Shown piece after piece: positions 7,544 through 15,700 of a stretch of 55,441 bases of DNA. The notes beneath the pieces were generated by a model, which searched no databases, was not told the origin of the DNA, and was given only the letters and a program-made list of their open reading frames with translations. Location: NCBI GenBank assembly GCA_903830655.1, contig CAIKUQ010000053.1, forward strand, positions 1 through 55,441, written 5' to 3'. How positions within the stretch are numbered: position 1 is the first letter of the stretch; the number at the start of each line of letters is the position of its first letter. The stretch comes from an uncultured Actinomycetes bacterium. GTDB lineage: Bacteria > Actinomycetota > Acidimicrobiia > Acidimicrobiales > RAAP-2. Made by a program: the position numbers and the translations under genes.

Positions 7544-8155
7544 TTAGTCCTGTTCGACGCTGCGCAGGCCACCCCACGCCAACGCAGTGGCGCGAGCAGC
7601 GAGTCGATTCGCGATGCCTGGTTCGGGGGCGGGCCAACCTCGATTTTCCTGTTGCATCAGCCAAGCGGTCGCGGCACCCTCGGCGATGCCAACCACGCTG
7701 GCCGCCAATTGGCGACGGTGGTCAGGTTTGATGCGGATGGTTATGAGGCGCTCAATAAAAGCGACAAAGTCAATTTCCATGTCGCGCAAGTCGATGACGG
7801 TGTCTGAATCGTGGGAGTGGATGAAGAGAATTCGAAAAGCATCGGTTTCTCTGACCACCATATCGAAGTAGCCCTGGAAGGCAACTTCGATTCGATCTTG
7901 CGCATTTTCTTTCTCCGCTACTGCGTCGCGGAGTCGAGAGATCAATTGTTCCGAGGTGCGCTTGATGATCTCGTTGTAGAGCTCGGATTTTGATTTGAAG
8001 AACTGGTACAAAATTGGCTTGGTGAAACCGGCTTCTTTAGCGATGTCTTCCATCGTGGTGGCGGTGAACCCACGCTCGGCGAACACCTTTCGCGCGACGA
8101 GCAGCAGTTGCTCACGGCGTTCTAAATTTTGAGGTCGATCGTCAGGTAGGGCCAT
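7544..8155 (-). CDS. TetR/AcrR family transcriptional regulator
   Basis: 203 residues. The helix-turn-helix is at about residues 33-54 (TTMEDIAKEAGFTKPILYQF), followed by FKSKSELYNEI, the canonical TetR recognition helix and linker. The C-terminal half is a helical ligand domain with ETDAFRILFIHSHDSD and a Trp-rich end (ATAWLMQQENRGWPAP). The ATG is seven bases after TATTCT on the minus strand, so the mRNA is probably leaderless and the gene has its own promoter despite lying 18 bp downstream of the glycosyltransferase gene. Targets are unknown; it may act on itself. Confidence 0.88.
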   Translation of the reverse strand: MALPDDRPQNLERREQLLLVARKVFAERGFTATTMEDIAKEAGFTKPILYQFFKSKSELYNEIIKRTSEQLISRLRDAVAEKENAQDRIEVAFQGYFDMVVRETDAFRILFIHSHDSDTVIDLRDMEIDFVAFIERLITIRIKPDHRRQLAASVVGIAEGAATAWLMQQENRGWPAPEPGIANRLAARATALAWGGLRSVEQD

Positions 8156-8162
8156 GAATGAA

Positions 8163-8168
8163 AGAATA
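8163..8168 (-). promoter_or_regulatory. -10 element of leaderless tetR gene
   Basis: Minus-strand TATTCT lies seven bases before ATG 8155, inside the short gap behind the glycosyltransferase stop codon. Confidence 0.45.
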
Positions 8169-8173
8169 GTGCC

Positions 8174-9196
8174 CTATTGCGCGAGGGCGTAGGCAACTAG
8201 AGCTTCGAGTTGTTTAGGCAAACTCTCGATGTTGAAATGTTCAGCGGCAATGGCCAGGTTCGCGTCAAAGATGGCGGGATTGGGATTGGCCAGAAATCGA
8301 CGCATCGTGTCTGGATCATGAATGTCAAAGAAAGCAAAACCGAATTGCAGAATTTCCTGTAAAACGGGGTACTTGTGCACCGCGAGCGGTCGGCGATGAG
8401 TGACCGATTCAATAACTGGATTACCAAAGCCCTCCCAATTAGAAGAGACCACCACGACGTCACTCGCGGCGTAGGCGTCGTGAATTGATCCTGGTGAACG
8501 CTGTTGTAAGAAAGGTCGAGCCTGATGTGCGGCCACCTGACGAAACTCCTCGTCGTAGAAGTCTTCAACCTCGCCCAATATCCACAAGGTGGCGTCAAGC
8601 TGATTCGAAAAACGCAGAGCACGAGAAGGATTCTTGCGCTCAATAATCCGAGAAGGAAAGAGGAACAATGATTCGTCCTTGATGCCCAAGGCCCGTCGTG
8701 CTGCCTCTCGATTCCCCGCCGGTGGATGAATTTCAAAGAGGTTGCGCATCAAAAGTGAGCCGACACCAACTCCGTTCAGTAACTTCTGGGAGTGCTCGTT
8801 GATAACAACGTGTGTCCAGAGTGGGTGCTTTCTCGGGGGTTCTAGATGTTTCAGCGAGGGCCGATCCAGAGAAAAATCATGGTGGTGGAACACCGCCACG
8901 CGATTTTCAAGTATCCGATAGAGGGTTTCTCTCAGATGCTCATTGAGCGGCAGAGAGATCACATTTTCAATAATGACTATGTCGAAGCCTTCGAGAGCGG
9001 TGGCGAGTGTTGCTTCAAGGTCAATTGGCTCGTCGTACATGCCCATGCCAGGAATAAGAACGTCAGGACTTCCCCCACCGGCAATGGTCTCGACCTGGTG
9101 GCCAAGTCCTCTCAGTGCAACGCACCATTTTTCGGCCTCGATGGAAACACCATCTGTCCCACCCAAGCGATAACTAACGAGGGCGATTCGAGACAT
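8174..9196 (-). CDS. Glycosyltransferase, family 4 type (GT-B fold)
   Basis: 340 residues. The N-terminal Rossmann half starts with a glycine-rich YRLGGTDGVSIEAEKW, the usual acceptor-side motif of GT4 enzymes. The C-terminal half carries FPSRIIERKNPSRAL, the typical R...KN nucleotide-sugar segment. It also has SSNWEGFGNPVIES, the E-x7-E catalytic/donor-binding motif of retaining GT4 enzymes (here EGFGNPVIE). It would transfer a sugar from a nucleotide donor to glycan or lipid at the cytoplasmic face. The divergent neighbour gmd makes a GDP-mannose derivative, so a related donor is plausible but unproved. The ATG follows TAGAGT by six bases. Confidence 0.85.
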   Translation of the reverse strand: MSRIALVSYRLGGTDGVSIEAEKWCVALRGLGHQVETIAGGGSPDVLIPGMGMYDEPIDLEATLATALEGFDIVIIENVISLPLNEHLRETLYRILENRVAVFHHHDFSLDRPSLKHLEPPRKHPLWTHVVINEHSQKLLNGVGVGSLLMRNLFEIHPPAGNREAARRALGIKDESLFLFPSRIIERKNPSRALRFSNQLDATLWILGEVEDFYDEEFRQVAAHQARPFLQQRSPGSIHDAYAASDVVVVSSNWEGFGNPVIESVTHRRPLAVHKYPVLQEILQFGFAFFDIHDPDTMRRFLANPNPAIFDANLAIAAEHFNIESLPKQLEALVAYALAQ

Positions 9197-9202
9197 TGGG
9201 AA

Positions 9203-9208
9203 ACTCTA
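9203..9208 (-). promoter_or_regulatory. -10 element of leaderless glycosyltransferase gene
   Basis: Minus-strand TAGAGT is six bases before the ATG at 9196. Confidence 0.45.
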
Positions 9209-9237
9209 CGCCCTTTAGGTAAAAGCAGGGGGTGGCC

Positions 9238-9268
9238 TAAGATGGGGAGCCGACAATTACCAATTGTC
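9238..9268 (+). promoter_or_regulatory. -10 element and inverted repeat upstream of gmd
   Basis: TAAGAT (9238-9243) fits a -10 box. About eight bases later a perfect dyad, GACAATT (9252-9258), ACC, AATTGTC (9262-9268), lies at the start of the predicted 5' leader and just before the AAAGGGA ribosome binding site. It could be an operator or a small mRNA hairpin. Confidence 0.45.
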
Positions 9269-9283
9269 TAAAGGGAAGCGCCC

Positions 9284-10255
9284 ATGAAAAAACGAGCCTT
9301 AATTACCGGCATCACGGGTCAAGATGGCTCGTACTTGGCCGAATTCTTGCTCGATCAAGGTTACGAAGTCATCGGCCTTATGCGCCGGAGTGCTTCATCA
9401 AATCTTGAGCGCATCACTCACATCCAAGACCGCCTAACACTTGTTTCGGGGGATATTGGCGACCAGGTTTCGCTGATGAATGTTCTACGTGACTACCGCC
9501 CTCACGAGGTTTATAACTTGGCCGCTCAGACCTTTGTTGGAGCATCATGGAGCCAAGCCACCCTGACCGGTGAAACCACCGCGTTAGGGGTAACGCGGAT
9601 GCTTGATGCAATTCGACTGGTTGACCCCGAAATTCGTTTCTACCAAGCGAGTTCTTCGGAGATGTTTGGCCGCGCCCGCACGGTGCCGCAAAACGAAGAG
9701 ACTGAGTTTTACCCGAGAAGCCCCTACGGAGTCGCCAAGGTCTACGGGCACTGGATAACCGTCAACTACCGAGAGAGCTATGGCATTCACGCCTCGAGCG
9801 GCATCTTGTTTAACCACGAGTCACCGCGCCGCGGATTGGAATTTGTGACTCGCAAGGTGACCAACGCCGTGGCCCGCATTAAATTTGGCCAGCAGACTGA
9901 GCTTCGCATCGGGAGTTTGGAGCCAAAGCGAGACTGGGGATTTGCGGGTGATTATGTCAAGGTCATGTGGCAAATGGTCCAACAAGAGGCCCCGGGAGAC
10001 TTTGTGATCGCTACCGGGCGCACGCATTCAGTTCGCGAACTGTGCGAATTTGCGTTTGGTCTCGCTGACCTAAATTACGAAGAATTCGTAGTCACCGACC
10101 CCGCCTTTATTCGGCCGGCCGAAGTAGATCTCTTGGTGGGTGACTCCGCCAAGGCCCAGGAGGTTCTCGGCTGGAAGCCCACGGTGGACTTCCATGAACT
10201 CATCGAAATGATGGTCCACGCTGACCTTAAAGCGGTTCAGGCCCAGGGTCACTAA
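9284..10255 (+). CDS. gmd: GDP-mannose 4,6-dehydratase
   Basis: 323 residues, slightly short for the family. An extended SDR enzyme converting GDP-D-mannose to GDP-4-keto-6-deoxy-D-mannose, the precursor of GDP-fucose/rhamnose-type sugars. Visible are the nucleotide-binding GITGQDGSYLAEFLL at about 8-22, the catalytic SSSEMFG (Ser/Glu), YGVAKVYGHW with the YxxxK pair, and the GMD-specific NHESPRRGLEFVTRK. ATG 9284 has AAAGGGAAG upstream. Its stop overlaps the ccmA start (TAATG at 10253-10257), so it heads, and is translationally coupled to, the cytochrome c maturation genes, an unexpected pairing. Confidence 0.92.
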   Translation: MKKRALITGITGQDGSYLAEFLLDQGYEVIGLMRRSASSNLERITHIQDRLTLVSGDIGDQVSLMNVLRDYRPHEVYNLAAQTFVGASWSQATLTGETTALGVTRMLDAIRLVDPEIRFYQASSSEMFGRARTVPQNEETEFYPRSPYGVAKVYGHWITVNYRESYGIHASSGILFNHESPRRGLEFVTRKVTNAVARIKFGQQTELRIGSLEPKRDWGFAGDYVKVMWQMVQQEAPGDFVIATGRTHSVRELCEFAFGLADLNYEEFVVTDPAFIRPAEVDLLVGDSAKAQEVLGWKPTVDFHELIEMMVHADLKAVQAQGH

Positions 10256-10896
10256 TGCGCGCGAGTATCCACCTCCTAGACGCAGTCGTCATTTCAAACG
10301 GATTTCCGTTGATTAGTGGCACGACCTTGAGCATTGAACATGGCTCAATCACCGTTATCAATGGCGCCAACGGTGCCGGAAAGACGAGCCTTCTACAACT
10401 TATTGGGGGGCTCCTCCCGCTGAGCAACGGTGAAGGTACCGTGGCGGGCGTTGACCTGACCCGGCATGACCGCCGCGAAGTTCGCCGCCACGTGGGATGG
10501 CTTGGCCACGAAAGCTCTTTTTACGAAGACCTCACGGTAGCTGAGAATTTGACCTTTGCTTGTGCAGCGCTGTCAATTGACCCGTCTCAGATTCCTGTCG
10601 TTTTAGAACGGGTGGAGCTCACTCACCGGACCAACACAAAGTCCAAGGAGTTAAGTGCCGGTCAAAGGCGGCGAGTGGGTATCGCGTGGCTCTTGTTGCG
10701 ACGCCCCGAGATTTGGCTGCTCGATGAACCGTACGCCTCGATTGACGTGCAAGGTCGCGAGTTCCTCGAAGGGATTATTGGGGAAGCATCACAAAGCGGA
10801 GCAACGGTGCTGCTTAGCTCACACGATGACCTGGACTTTGGGAAACGCAAGGTTCGCACAATCACTATGGCCGGTGGCAGAGTGGTGTCGAGCTAA
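10255..10896 (+). CDS. ccmA: Heme exporter ATP-binding protein CcmA
   Basis: 213 residues, normal for the short ABC ATPase of cytochrome c maturation System I. Walker A is INGANGAGKTSL at about 34-45, the signature is SAGQRRRVGIAWL and Walker B is IWLLDEPYAS, followed by the switch His in LLSSHDD. With CcmB and CcmC it drives release of holo-CcmE from the membrane. It overlaps gmd by one base upstream and ccmB by one base (TAATG) downstream. Confidence 0.9.
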   Translation: MRASIHLLDAVVISNGFPLISGTTLSIEHGSITVINGANGAGKTSLLQLIGGLLPLSNGEGTVAGVDLTRHDRREVRRHVGWLGHESSFYEDLTVAENLTFACAALSIDPSQIPVVLERVELTHRTNTKSKELSAGQRRRVGIAWLLLRRPEIWLLDEPYASIDVQGREFLEGIIGEASQSGATVLLSSHDDLDFGKRKVRTITMAGGRVVSS

Positions 10897-11555
10897 TGAT
10901 TCATGTGGCCGCTCTCGTTGCGCGTAAAGACTTGCGAATTGAATTACGTTCGCGCGTCCTCGCTTGGCAGGTACTTCCATTTGGCGTGATGGCGTTGCTG
11001 CTGTGCGGTTTGGCGCTGGGACCAAATCCCGCTGGCCGCTCGCACGCTGGGCCGGGCCTGTTTTATATCGTTGTCACTTTGATGGCGTTACTGATGATCA
11101 ATCGCTCACAAGCAATTGAGTCGAGCAGGGGCACAAAGGATTCAGTGGCTACGTTGGGACTAGACCCCGCGGGCGTGTTCTTGGGCAAGGCGGCCGCCCT
11201 CACGGTTGAAATGTGGTTAGCCAGTGCAGTCCTACTGACTGGAACGGTGCTCTTCTTGCACGTTGATCAAGCCCGAACCCTGGTAGCTATTCCGAGCATT
11301 GCGGCGTCGGTAGCGGCACTCTCTCTAGCGGGCACCCTGTATGGCGCGCTGACTAGTTCACAAAACAGCTCTCTAACCTTGCTGCCGGTATTGGCTCTGC
11401 CGGCCTTTGCCCCATTACTCATTGCTGGCGAGCGGGCCTATTCGGCGGTGGTCTATGGCGGAGAACTCAAGGTTTGGTGGAGTTTGCTGGTTATTTCCCT
11501 TATTGCGTACTCGTCTGTGGGGGTTCTCCTTTACGGTGTTATGGAGGAATCGTGA
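10896..11555 (+). CDS. ccmB: Heme exporter membrane protein CcmB
   Basis: 219 residues with six hydrophobic segments and a basic N-terminus (ARKDLRIELRSR), as in CcmB. It is the membrane subunit of the CcmAB transporter, partner of the preceding ATPase. The sequence is divergent, so the assignment leans partly on position between ccmA and ccmC. The segment LMINRSQAIESSRG matches the conserved cytoplasmic E-x-x-x-G loop after the second helix. Overlaps ccmA by one base and ccmC by one base (TGATG). Confidence 0.85.
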   Translation: MIHVAALVARKDLRIELRSRVLAWQVLPFGVMALLLCGLALGPNPAGRSHAGPGLFYIVVTLMALLMINRSQAIESSRGTKDSVATLGLDPAGVFLGKAAALTVEMWLASAVLLTGTVLFLHVDQARTLVAIPSIAASVAALSLAGTLYGALTSSQNSSLTLLPVLALPAFAPLLIAGERAYSAVVYGGELKVWWSLLVISLIAYSSVGVLLYGVMEES

Positions 11556-12277
11556 TGAATGAACTAGGACGCCGCGCGCTGGGACCGCTTTCACTCATAC
11601 TCCTAGTCAGTACTTTTTGGCTGGGATATTTCGTCACGCCACCAGACCAAGTTCAAGGTGACCTCGCTCGACTTCTCTATATCCACCCCGCGGTGGCCTG
11701 GGTAGCTCTCTACGTTTCTTTTGGAACCGCCGCGATTGCGAGCGCGATGTACCTCTGGCCACGCACCCGTAGCGAATCTCTCGACCGCATCGCTCACTCG
11801 GCGATGGAGGTCTCAGTCTTTTTTATTGCGATCACACTTATTACGGGCTCAATCTGGGGTCGGCCGACCTGGGGTGTTTGGTGGGCTTGGGATGCACGCC
11901 TTACTTCATCGGCGATTTTCGGAGTTTTTGGCCTCGGCTACTTGGCCCTTCGTCGCGCCAATGAGGACCGTGAAATTCGCGCACGCCGTTCAGCGGTCTT
12001 TTGCATCCTTACCGCAATCAACGTACCAATCATTCACTTCTCGGTCATCTGGTGGAAGACCTTGCACCAGGGGGCATCGGTCTTCACCTCCAATCGCACC
12101 TTGAAGGTGCACGGTTCGATGGCGTTCACACTTCTGCTTAGCTTCGTTGCCTTTACCCTTACTTTCTTTTGGTTTCTCCGTACTCGGTACCGCATTGAGG
12201 TAGCGAAGGACAGGCAAGGGCATCAGAAATTGGTGGCCTCAATTGAACAACGTCGCAACGAGGTACCCGCAACATGA
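11555..12277 (+). CDS. ccmC: Heme-handling membrane protein CcmC
   Basis: 240 residues from ATG 11555, preceded by GGAGG at 11543-11547. An upstream in-frame start at 11474 lies inside ccmB and is rejected. The protein has six predicted transmembrane helices and the tryptophan-rich heme-binding signature WGRPTWGVWWAWDARLTSS. Flanking histidines are in YIHPAVAWVALY and in NVPIIHFSVIWWKTLHQG. CcmC loads heme onto CcmE. It overlaps ccmB by one base and ccmD by four (ATGA). Confidence 0.95.
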   Translation: MNELGRRALGPLSLILLVSTFWLGYFVTPPDQVQGDLARLLYIHPAVAWVALYVSFGTAAIASAMYLWPRTRSESLDRIAHSAMEVSVFFIAITLITGSIWGRPTWGVWWAWDARLTSSAIFGVFGLGYLALRRANEDREIRARRSAVFCILTAINVPIIHFSVIWWKTLHQGASVFTSNRTLKVHGSMAFTLLLSFVAFTLTFFWFLRTRYRIEVAKDRQGHQKLVASIEQRRNEVPAT

Positions 12278-12369
12278 GTTATGTGAACGCGGGCTATCTG
12301 ATCACCATTGGGGCCATGGCCCTCTACGGATTCTCGCTGTGGTGGCGGAGTACGCATAGTGGCAAGTAG
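12274..12369 (+). CDS. ccmD: CcmD-like small membrane protein
   Basis: A 31-codon gene, easily missed. It begins at ATG 12274, overlapping the ccmC stop (ATGA), and ends at TAG 12367-12369 inside the start of ccmE. The product begins MSYVNAGYLITIGAM and contains one hydrophobic helix followed by a basic LWWRSTHSGK. This matches CcmD: a near N-terminal Y-V-x-x-a-Y segment, one helix, and a positively charged cytoplasmic end. CcmD stabilises the CcmC-heme-CcmE complex and aids release of holo-CcmE. Position between ccmC and ccmE is the standard one. Confidence 0.8.
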   Translation: MSYVNAGYLITIGAMALYGFSLWWRSTHSGK

Positions 12370-12838
12370 TGCACCAGACCAGCTAACGCCAGTCGCCCCA
12401 CCAGTTCTTAAGTCGCGTGCTCGACGACGCAATCTCATTGTTCTACTAGCCCTAGGCCTCAGTGTGGTGGCCCTCTTGTCGCAGGGCCTGCTCTCTTCGC
12501 TGAACTATTTCAAAACCGTTGATGAGGCACTTGCGCAGCGACACAACATTGGGACGAAAATTATTCGCCTCGAGGGCCTTGTCAAGCCACATTCGATTAC
12601 GCGTACCTCTACGGGGGCCTCCTTTTTTCTTACGGGATCAAATGGAAAGGTATTCGTAGTGTCGCACGGAACTCCACCGCAGTTGTTTAGGGGAAATATC
12701 CCAGTAGTGGTGGTTGGTCGTTTCCTTACCAGCACGAGTGCTTCCTTTGACGGTACGCAAATCATGGTGAAGCACTCATCGACCTACATTGCGAAACACC
12801 CCAAGCGAGTGAAAGCCCCGAACGGAACGGTGCGATGA
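12359..12838 (+). CDS. ccmE: Periplasmic-type heme chaperone CcmE
   Basis: 159 residues from GTG 12359; a longer frame from 12308 would overlap ccmD completely. There is an N-terminal signal anchor at about residues 25-47 after a basic RARRRN. An OB-fold domain follows with the CcmE-like VKPHSITR segment. Near the C-terminus is MVKHSSTY, the HxxxY motif whose His binds heme covalently in classical CcmE, not the CxxxY variant known from some archaea and bacteria. It receives heme from CcmC and passes it to CcmF. It overlaps ccmD by 11 bp and ccmF by 4 bp. Confidence 0.9.
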   Translation: MASSAPDQLTPVAPPVLKSRARRRNLIVLLALGLSVVALLSQGLLSSLNYFKTVDEALAQRHNIGTKIIRLEGLVKPHSITRTSTGASFFLTGSNGKVFVVSHGTPPQLFRGNIPVVVVGRFLTSTSASFDGTQIMVKHSSTYIAKHPKRVKAPNGTVR

Positions 12839-14793
12839 GCGTACTCATTGGTCGTCTCGCCCTCTACTTGTGCTTGTTCAGCGCAATCGGAGGGGCGGCG
12901 ACTCAACTACGAAGTTTGAAGAAAGAGACCGCCCCCGCTACTTGGCCCTGGGGTGTGGCCGCACTGGTGGGCATTGTGCTGGCGATGGCCACGATGATGG
13001 TCGCTTTCGTGACCCACAATTTTTCCCTCGCCTACGTGGCGGAGAACAACGCCACATTTACGCCACTGCTGTATTCAATCACCGGGGTGTGGTCGGCTTT
13101 GGAGGGAAGTCTTCTTCTTTGGGTGTTGCTCCAGTCGCTGGTTGTAATCGGTGTTCTCGGGTACTACCGAAAAAAGAAGAATGAGCAAGTAGTTCGGGTT
13201 GCTTCAGTGGTGCTTTTTTGTGTGCAGGCATTCTTCACATTTCTCCTTGTCGGGCCAGCTGATCCATTCATAAAGAACTCAGCTCACGTCCTTCAAGGTG
13301 CGGGACCGAATGCGCTCTTGCAAGACAATCCTTTGGTTGCAATTCACCCGCCATTGCTCTACTTGGGTTTTGTTGGTTTCTCCGTTCCCTTCGCCTTTGC
13401 TATTGCCGTTCTCGTTAGTGGTCGGGTCAGTGAACGTTGGGCACTCGAGCAGCGGCGCTGGACCGTACTCGCCTGGGGGGCGCTCTCGGTAGGCGTCGTG
13501 CTGGGGTCCTGGTGGAGTTATCAAGTTCTTGGTTGGGGTGGTTTCTGGGGCTGGGACCCAGTTGAGAATGCCGCACTTCTGCCCTGGCTCACCGCCACCG
13601 CTTACATTCACTCAGTCATTGTGCAGGACCGTCGCGGGCTCTTTCGTGTCTGGAACCTCGCGCTCGCGGTAGCGACCTTTGCGCTCACTGTCCTTGGCAC
13701 ATTCTTTACTCGCTCGGGGGTCCTCCAGAGCGTTCACGCTTTCTCGTCAAGCACCCTGGGGCCAATCTTGATGGGAATGTTTATCGTCGTTGTGGCGATA
13801 GGTGCGGGCTTGATTATCTGGCGTGGCGACCGACTTCGCTCCAGCGTCGGGGTAGAGCAACCGTTCTCGCGTGAAGGTCTATTCGTGGCGAACAATATTT
13901 TGTTCGTGGGTTTTGCCATTGTGGTGTTGGTAGGCACCGTCTTTCCGCTGCTCTATGAAGCGGTCAATGGCCAACAAGTGACTGTGGGAACGCCTTACTT
14001 CGCTAACGTCGCGGCCCCAGCGGGAGTATTCATCTTGGCCCTGATGGGCGTCGCCCCAATTGCCAGTTGGCGAAGCGTTGACCCGGGGGTTCTCTGGAAT
14101 CGGATTCGCCCGATTGCCTGGGCGGCGTGGACAGCTGGCGCTACGGCAATTCTGTTCGGGGTAAGAAAATCGGTAGTGCTCGCATCCCTCATGCTTGGGG
14201 TATTCGCTGCGGGAGCGGCCATACGAACCCTGTACGGACTCTGGAAGAGTGCCAGCGAAAAGGGGGAGCGTAAACACTTATGGCGCTCCCCGAGTGTTGG
14301 GGGAATGGTGGTCCACCTCGGTGTGGTAATTCTGGCTCTGGGTATTGTTGCTTCGACCTCGTACGCATTTCGGTCGGAGGTAGTTCTTGCGAAGGGCGAA
14401 TCAACAATTGTGAATGGACACCGCATTGGTTTCGGGGGGTTTCGTACTATTGACAACGCGCTTGAGCGCTCTACGCAACTCAAAGTAACCGTGGATGGTG
14501 CTCACCTCTGGCCAGCGATTACGACCTTTAAGGGACGTTCATCACAATCGGTTGGTACGCCCGCAATTGACTCAAACCTCCTACGAGACGTGTACATCAC
14601 CTTTGACGCAATTGGGGGAAATGGTGCGGCCTCCGGCGCTCAAGTGCAAGCCAACCTTCCCGCTGGCTCGGTTGTTCTCGGGGTTACCGCCGAACCACTG
14701 CTCGCTTGGCTGTGGATTGGCGGATTGATTATTGGACTGGGAAGCGCCCTCTCATTCGTGAGGCGACCTCATCGCAGCGAGGAACGTGCATGA
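12835..14793 (+). CDS. ccmF: Cytochrome c heme lyase subunit CcmF
   Basis: 652 residues, typical CcmF size, with 14-15 hydrophobic segments. The heme-binding tryptophan-rich signature WGGFWGWDPVENAALLPWL is intact and followed by TAYIHS. Other heme-ligand candidates are in AIHPPLLYLGF and FTRSGVLQSVHAF. With CcmH it attaches reduced heme from CcmE to CxxCH apocytochromes outside the membrane. The large C-terminal extracytoplasmic region (about 515-620) is less conserved. ATG 12835 overlaps the ccmE stop (ATGA); the 3' end overlaps ccmG the same way. Confidence 0.96.
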   Translation: MSVLIGRLALYLCLFSAIGGAATQLRSLKKETAPATWPWGVAALVGIVLAMATMMVAFVTHNFSLAYVAENNATFTPLLYSITGVWSALEGSLLLWVLLQSLVVIGVLGYYRKKKNEQVVRVASVVLFCVQAFFTFLLVGPADPFIKNSAHVLQGAGPNALLQDNPLVAIHPPLLYLGFVGFSVPFAFAIAVLVSGRVSERWALEQRRWTVLAWGALSVGVVLGSWWSYQVLGWGGFWGWDPVENAALLPWLTATAYIHSVIVQDRRGLFRVWNLALAVATFALTVLGTFFTRSGVLQSVHAFSSSTLGPILMGMFIVVVAIGAGLIIWRGDRLRSSVGVEQPFSREGLFVANNILFVGFAIVVLVGTVFPLLYEAVNGQQVTVGTPYFANVAAPAGVFILALMGVAPIASWRSVDPGVLWNRIRPIAWAAWTAGATAILFGVRKSVVLASLMLGVFAAGAAIRTLYGLWKSASEKGERKHLWRSPSVGGMVVHLGVVILALGIVASTSYAFRSEVVLAKGESTIVNGHRIGFGGFRTIDNALERSTQLKVTVDGAHLWPAITTFKGRSSQSVGTPAIDSNLLRDVYITFDAIGGNGAASGAQVQANLPAGSVVLGVTAEPLLAWLWIGGLIIGLGSALSFVRRPHRSEERA

Positions 14794-15314
14794 AACGCCC
14801 AGTGGCGGTCATCACATCGCTGATCTTGGTACTCGCCCTAGCTCTTGGAATACTTCTGGCCACCAGGTCGCCAATCACCGAGGCTGCTAACTCTAAGAGT
14901 CCGCTGTTGGGGACAGTGGCTCCAGCCCTCTCGGGAGAAACACTCGATGGGAAGACTTGGTCACTGGCTGTTCACAGCAAGAAGGTCACCGTCGTTACCT
15001 TCTGGGCTTCGTGGTGCGGACCCTGCATCACTGAGGCGCCCGAACTTTCGACTTTTGCCTGGGAACATCGATCAACGGTAAATCTCGTCGGGATTGTGTT
15101 CAACGACTACATCGCCACAGCCAGAGCCTTCGAGGTGAAATATGGCTCTTTGTACCCATCCTTAATTGATGCCAATGGCGCAATCGCCAATTCCTTTGGC
15201 GTGACTTCGCCGCCCACCACCTTTGTGCTGGACAAGCGTGGGCGAGTTGCGGCATCGCTCGTTGGGCCAATAAGCGCCAAGCAACTCTCAGAGGTCATTA
15301 GGAATATCCAATGA
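14790..15314 (+). CDS. ccmG: Thioredoxin-like protein CcmG/DsbE (TlpA type)
   Basis: 174 residues from ATG 14790, which overlaps the ccmF stop; an upstream start at 14706 lies within ccmF. There is an N-terminal signal anchor (about 5-25) and then a thioredoxin fold with the redox motif WASWCGPC near residue 75. A cis-proline loop follows in TSPPTTFVLDKRGR. It keeps apocytochrome cysteines, or CcmH, reduced on the outer side of the membrane. Overlaps ccmH by four bases. Confidence 0.93.
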   Translation: MKRPVAVITSLILVLALALGILLATRSPITEAANSKSPLLGTVAPALSGETLDGKTWSLAVHSKKVTVVTFWASWCGPCITEAPELSTFAWEHRSTVNLVGIVFNDYIATARAFEVKYGSLYPSLIDANGAIANSFGVTSPPTTFVLDKRGRVAASLVGPISAKQLSEVIRNIQ

Positions 15315-15700
15315 ACAAGTTTCTAAAATCCGTCCGTTTGTGGGTAGTCGCAATGCTCTTGCTCATCGTGCTGGCCGTGATCCAGCAACCCAGTGGCAAT
15401 GGTGTCGCTACGCGAATTCAGCACTTGGAGCAGTTGGTCAAATGCCCAAGTTGTGAAAATCGTTCGGTCTATGACTCCAATTCCACTTCGGCGATTGCGG
15501 TGAGGGCCTACATCGCCAAAGAGGTGAAAAGGGGCACATCGGATACAAAGATTCTCACCACCCTTGAATCTCAATACGGACCAACAATTTTGCTGAGCCC
15601 TTCCACGAGCGGGCTTGGTGCCATCTTGTGGTTGGCCCCGATGTTCGTTGTGCTCGTGCTGGTTGGAATATTAAGCAAAATTAAGCGCAAGAAACAATGA
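15311..15700 (+). CDS. ccmH: Cytochrome c maturation protein CcmH (CcmH/CycL/Ccl2 domain)
   Basis: 129 residues. After an N-terminal signal/anchor (about 8-26) comes LVKCPSCENRSVYDSNS, the CcmH redox motif (family pattern LRCxxCQNQSIxDSNA). The three-helix domain GTSDTKILTTLESQYGPTILL follows, then a C-terminal transmembrane helix and a basic tail. It reduces apocytochrome disulfides and presents the substrate to CcmF. The Q-N-Q of many homologues is E-N-R here. Overlaps ccmG and ccmI by four bases each. Confidence 0.92.
   Translation: MNKFLKSVRLWVVAMLLLIVLAVIQQPSGNGVATRIQHLEQLVKCPSCENRSVYDSNSTSAIAVRAYIAKEVKRGTSDTKILTTLESQYGPTILLSPSTSGLGAILWLAPMFVVLVLVGILSKIKRKKQ

Noticed and set aside
11474..11554. 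N-terminal extension of CcmC inside ccmB
   Set aside because: The extra 27 residues are not CcmC-like, and ATG 11555 has a good GGAGG and a normal overlap with ccmB.
12308..12358. Upstream in-frame start for ccmE at ATG 12308
   Set aside because: The added residues overlap the whole hydrophobic part of ccmD in another frame and are not hydrophobic or CcmE-like; GTG 12359 gives a normal signal-anchor N-terminus.
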